Positions 55,280 through 56,110 of a DNA stretch of 56,110 bases are shown here, one piece after another. Below the pieces are notes generated by a model, which was not told the DNA's origin, did not search any database, and saw only the letters and a program-made list of their open reading frames with translations. The stretch's first letter is position 1. Each line of letters starts with the position of its first letter. The stretch lies in the NCBI GenBank assembly GCA_016790705.1, contig JAEUOT010000038.1, positions 1 to 56,110 on the forward strand, given 5' to 3'. The stretch is from Hydrogenophaga sp. Its GTDB lineage: Bacteria; Pseudomonadota; Gammaproteobacteria; Burkholderiales; Burkholderiaceae_C. Position numbers and translations under genes: made by a program.

Positions 55280-55360
55280 CACCCCCTGCGCCGCTGACGC
55301 GGCTTCCCCCTGGAAGGGGGACCACGCCAGTGGCCCGGCGGAGCCGTTCCACGGCGTGTG
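55280..55360 (+). repeat. Dispersed palindromic repeat, copy C
   Basis: Reads CACCCCCTGCGCCGCTGACG, then CGGCTTCCCCCTGGAAGGGG, then ACCACGCCAGTGGCCCGGCG and GAGCCGTTCCACGGCGTGTG in blocks. It matches copies A and B. It starts 8 nt upstream of the miaB ATG on the opposite strand and lies between miaB and the small exported-protein gene. It may therefore sit in a shared transcript, or in the miaB leader. Confidence 0.85.
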
Positions 55361-55394
55361 CTGGACGGGGGTCCTGCAGTGGTTGGTTGAGGGA

Positions 55395-55748
55395 CTACTG
55401 GCCGGCGCGCTTGCGCTTCTCGGCCGCTTCGGCTTCGGTCAGGATCCAGACGTCGTGGACCATGCCGTGTGGCTCGACGGTGTAGTTGACCGTCAGTTCC
55501 TGCCCGACGATGCTGCCCGAGAGCACCAGCAGGTTGTTCGCGCCCTTGATGCGCGCGCCCGGCGACAGCTGGGCCGGCTTGCCGTCCATGGTGATGATCG
55601 GGGGCTGGGTCACGACCATGGTGCCGCGCAGGGCACTGGCCGGAAAGTTGCGCACCTGGATCTGGGCGTGGGCCAGGGTGCAGAGGCCCAGGCCGGCCAG
55701 GGCCAGCAGGAGGCGGCGCGAGGCGAAAAACGGAGAGCAGCGGTTCAT
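55395..55748 (-). CDS. Small exported protein of unknown function
   Basis: A 117-residue protein with a clear signal peptide: MNRCSPFFASRRLLLALAGL, then GLCTLAHA, with cleavage expected before QIQVRN. The mature ~89 residues look beta-rich (GTMVVTQPPIITMDGKPAQL, then GARIKGANNLLVLSGSIVG) and end in a charged helix. The family is not recognised. It is on the same strand as miaB and may be co-transcribed through repeat C. Confidence 0.8.
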   Translation of the reverse strand: MNRCSPFFASRRLLLALAGLGLCTLAHAQIQVRNFPASALRGTMVVTQPPIITMDGKPAQLSPGARIKGANNLLVLSGSIVGQELTVNYTVEPHGMVHDVWILTEAEAAEKRKRAGQ

Positions 55749-55822
55749 GGTGTAGATCCAGAGGCTGTGGGAGGCAGGTGGGGCCGCCGGGGTCGCGATT
55801 GTCTCACGCGGACCCGGGCAGG

Positions 55823-56110
55823 TCACTTCCAGCGGACCGGCTCGATGTGCACGCTGCCCTGCTGGTTCGACAGCGTGAGCGCGCCGTCCTGCACCGTGGC
55901 CTGCAGCTGCATGCTGCGTTCGGCCAGCGCCGCCAGCGCGGGTGCGACCTCGGTCGGCAGGCGCCAGACCTGCAGCTTGTCCAGCCGGGTGAGCTTGTTC
56001 TCGATGCCTTTCCACCACACGTCGGCCGCCGAACTGAAGGCGTAGACGATCACCGCGTCGGACTGGCTGCAGGCCTTCGACAGCGGCTTGTCTTCCGGCT
56101 GGCCGACCTC
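55823..56110 (-). CDS. yaeQ: YaeQ-family protein, 5'-truncated
   Basis: The frame is open to the right edge of the window, so the N-terminal part is missing. The visible 95 residues include EVGQPEDKPLSKACSQSDAV, VYAFSSAADVWWKGIENKL and SMQLQATVQDGALTLSNQQG. They match the C-terminal half of YaeQ (GEPD..RIKKAC, then WW....K, then LQATIQDG..WLS). YaeQ has a PD-(D/E)XK nuclease-like fold with no settled function. An internal GTG at 56053 is not the true start. Confidence 0.9.
   Translation of the reverse strand, partial: EVGQPEDKPLSKACSQSDAVIVYAFSSAADVWWKGIENKLTRLDKLQVWRLPTEVAPALAALAERSMQLQATVQDGALTLSNQQGSVHIEPVRWK

Noticed and set aside
1-56110. tRNA, rRNA, 4.5S RNA or mobile-element genes
   Set aside because: No cloverleaf, rRNA motif, transposase, integrase or terminal inverted repeats were seen on either strand by eye. 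A covariance-model scan would be the decisive check.

Overview
The window is GC-rich, densely coded bacterial chromosome, and almost every gene is core. The gene content points to a betaproteobacterium of the order Burkholderiales, probably in or near Comamonadaceae or the Leptothrix/Rubrivivax group. Pointers are a histone H1-like Ala/Lys/Pro-repeat protein, a prmA to DUF3426 arrangement, an accB-accC-prmA run, a PP0621-family protein beside pilSR, and a fused 2-aminobenzoyl-CoA monooxygenase/reductase. This placement rests on recognition of gene families, not on a search. No rRNA, tRNA, CRISPR array, insertion sequence or prophage was found.

Layout. (1) 1-17862 (+): the division and cell-wall (dcw) cluster, from a 5'-truncated rsmH through ftsL, ftsI, murE, murF, mraY, murD, ftsW, murG, murC, ddl, ftsQ, ftsA and ftsZ to lpxC. 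Genes overlap or nearly touch as far as ftsA. MurD carries a low-complexity insertion of about 74 residues. (2) 17881-18057 (+): a tiny membrane protein. (3) 18073-24631 (-): a seven-gene envelope and nucleic-acid operon, yqiA-like esterase, RNase II-family nuclease, TonB-like protein, mtgA, a PlsC-like acyltransferase, a CdsA-like protein and ruvC. (4) 24655-28232 (+): rodA, a 3-hydroxyisobutyrate-dehydrogenase-family enzyme and tldD. (5) 28254-29677: a dispersed repeat, then a leader peptide rich in Phe/Tyr/Trp with an attenuator, then the DAHP synthase gene aroG. (6) 29823-33882: three poorly known genes, mpl (-) and a TlpA-like thioredoxin. (7) 34129-38948 (+): accB, accC, prmA, a zinc-ribbon/DUF3426 protein and a PfkB-family kinase. 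(8) 39015-43927 (-): the histone-like gene, nrdB and nrdA, with tandem NrdR boxes before nrdA. (9) 44252-49216 (-): ampD, pilR, pilS, a PP0621-family gene and a CcsA/YpjD-like gene, divergent from ffh (+). (10) 50815-53924 (+): a membrane protein behind an FNR-like palindrome, and the fused anthranilyl-CoA enzyme. (11) 53941-56110 (-): miaB, a small exported protein and the 3' part of a yaeQ gene.

How the genes work together. Most of the window builds or recycles the envelope: peptidoglycan precursors (MurC-F, Ddl, MraY, MurG), polymerisation (FtsW/FtsI, RodA, MtgA), recycling (Mpl, AmpD), lipid A (LpxC), and phospholipids and fatty acids (CdsA-like, PlsC-like, AccBC). The remainder covers DNA precursors (NrdAB), protein targeting (Ffh), tRNA modification (MiaB), and pilus or surface regulation (PilSR).

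Most notable non-coding signals: (a) a complete transcription attenuator before aroG with an aromatic leader peptide; (b) several genes (lpxC, tldD, mpl, the NTase-like gene, the zinc-ribbon gene and the aroG leader) with a -10-like hexamer ending only 6-8 nt before the start codon, which suggests leaderless mRNAs; (c) three copies of an ~80-bp dispersed palindromic repeat; (d) paired NrdR boxes on a good sigma70 promoter; (e) a 36-bp tandem repeat in the histone-like gene. No undescribed multi-gene system is evident. The best novelty candidates are regulatory.
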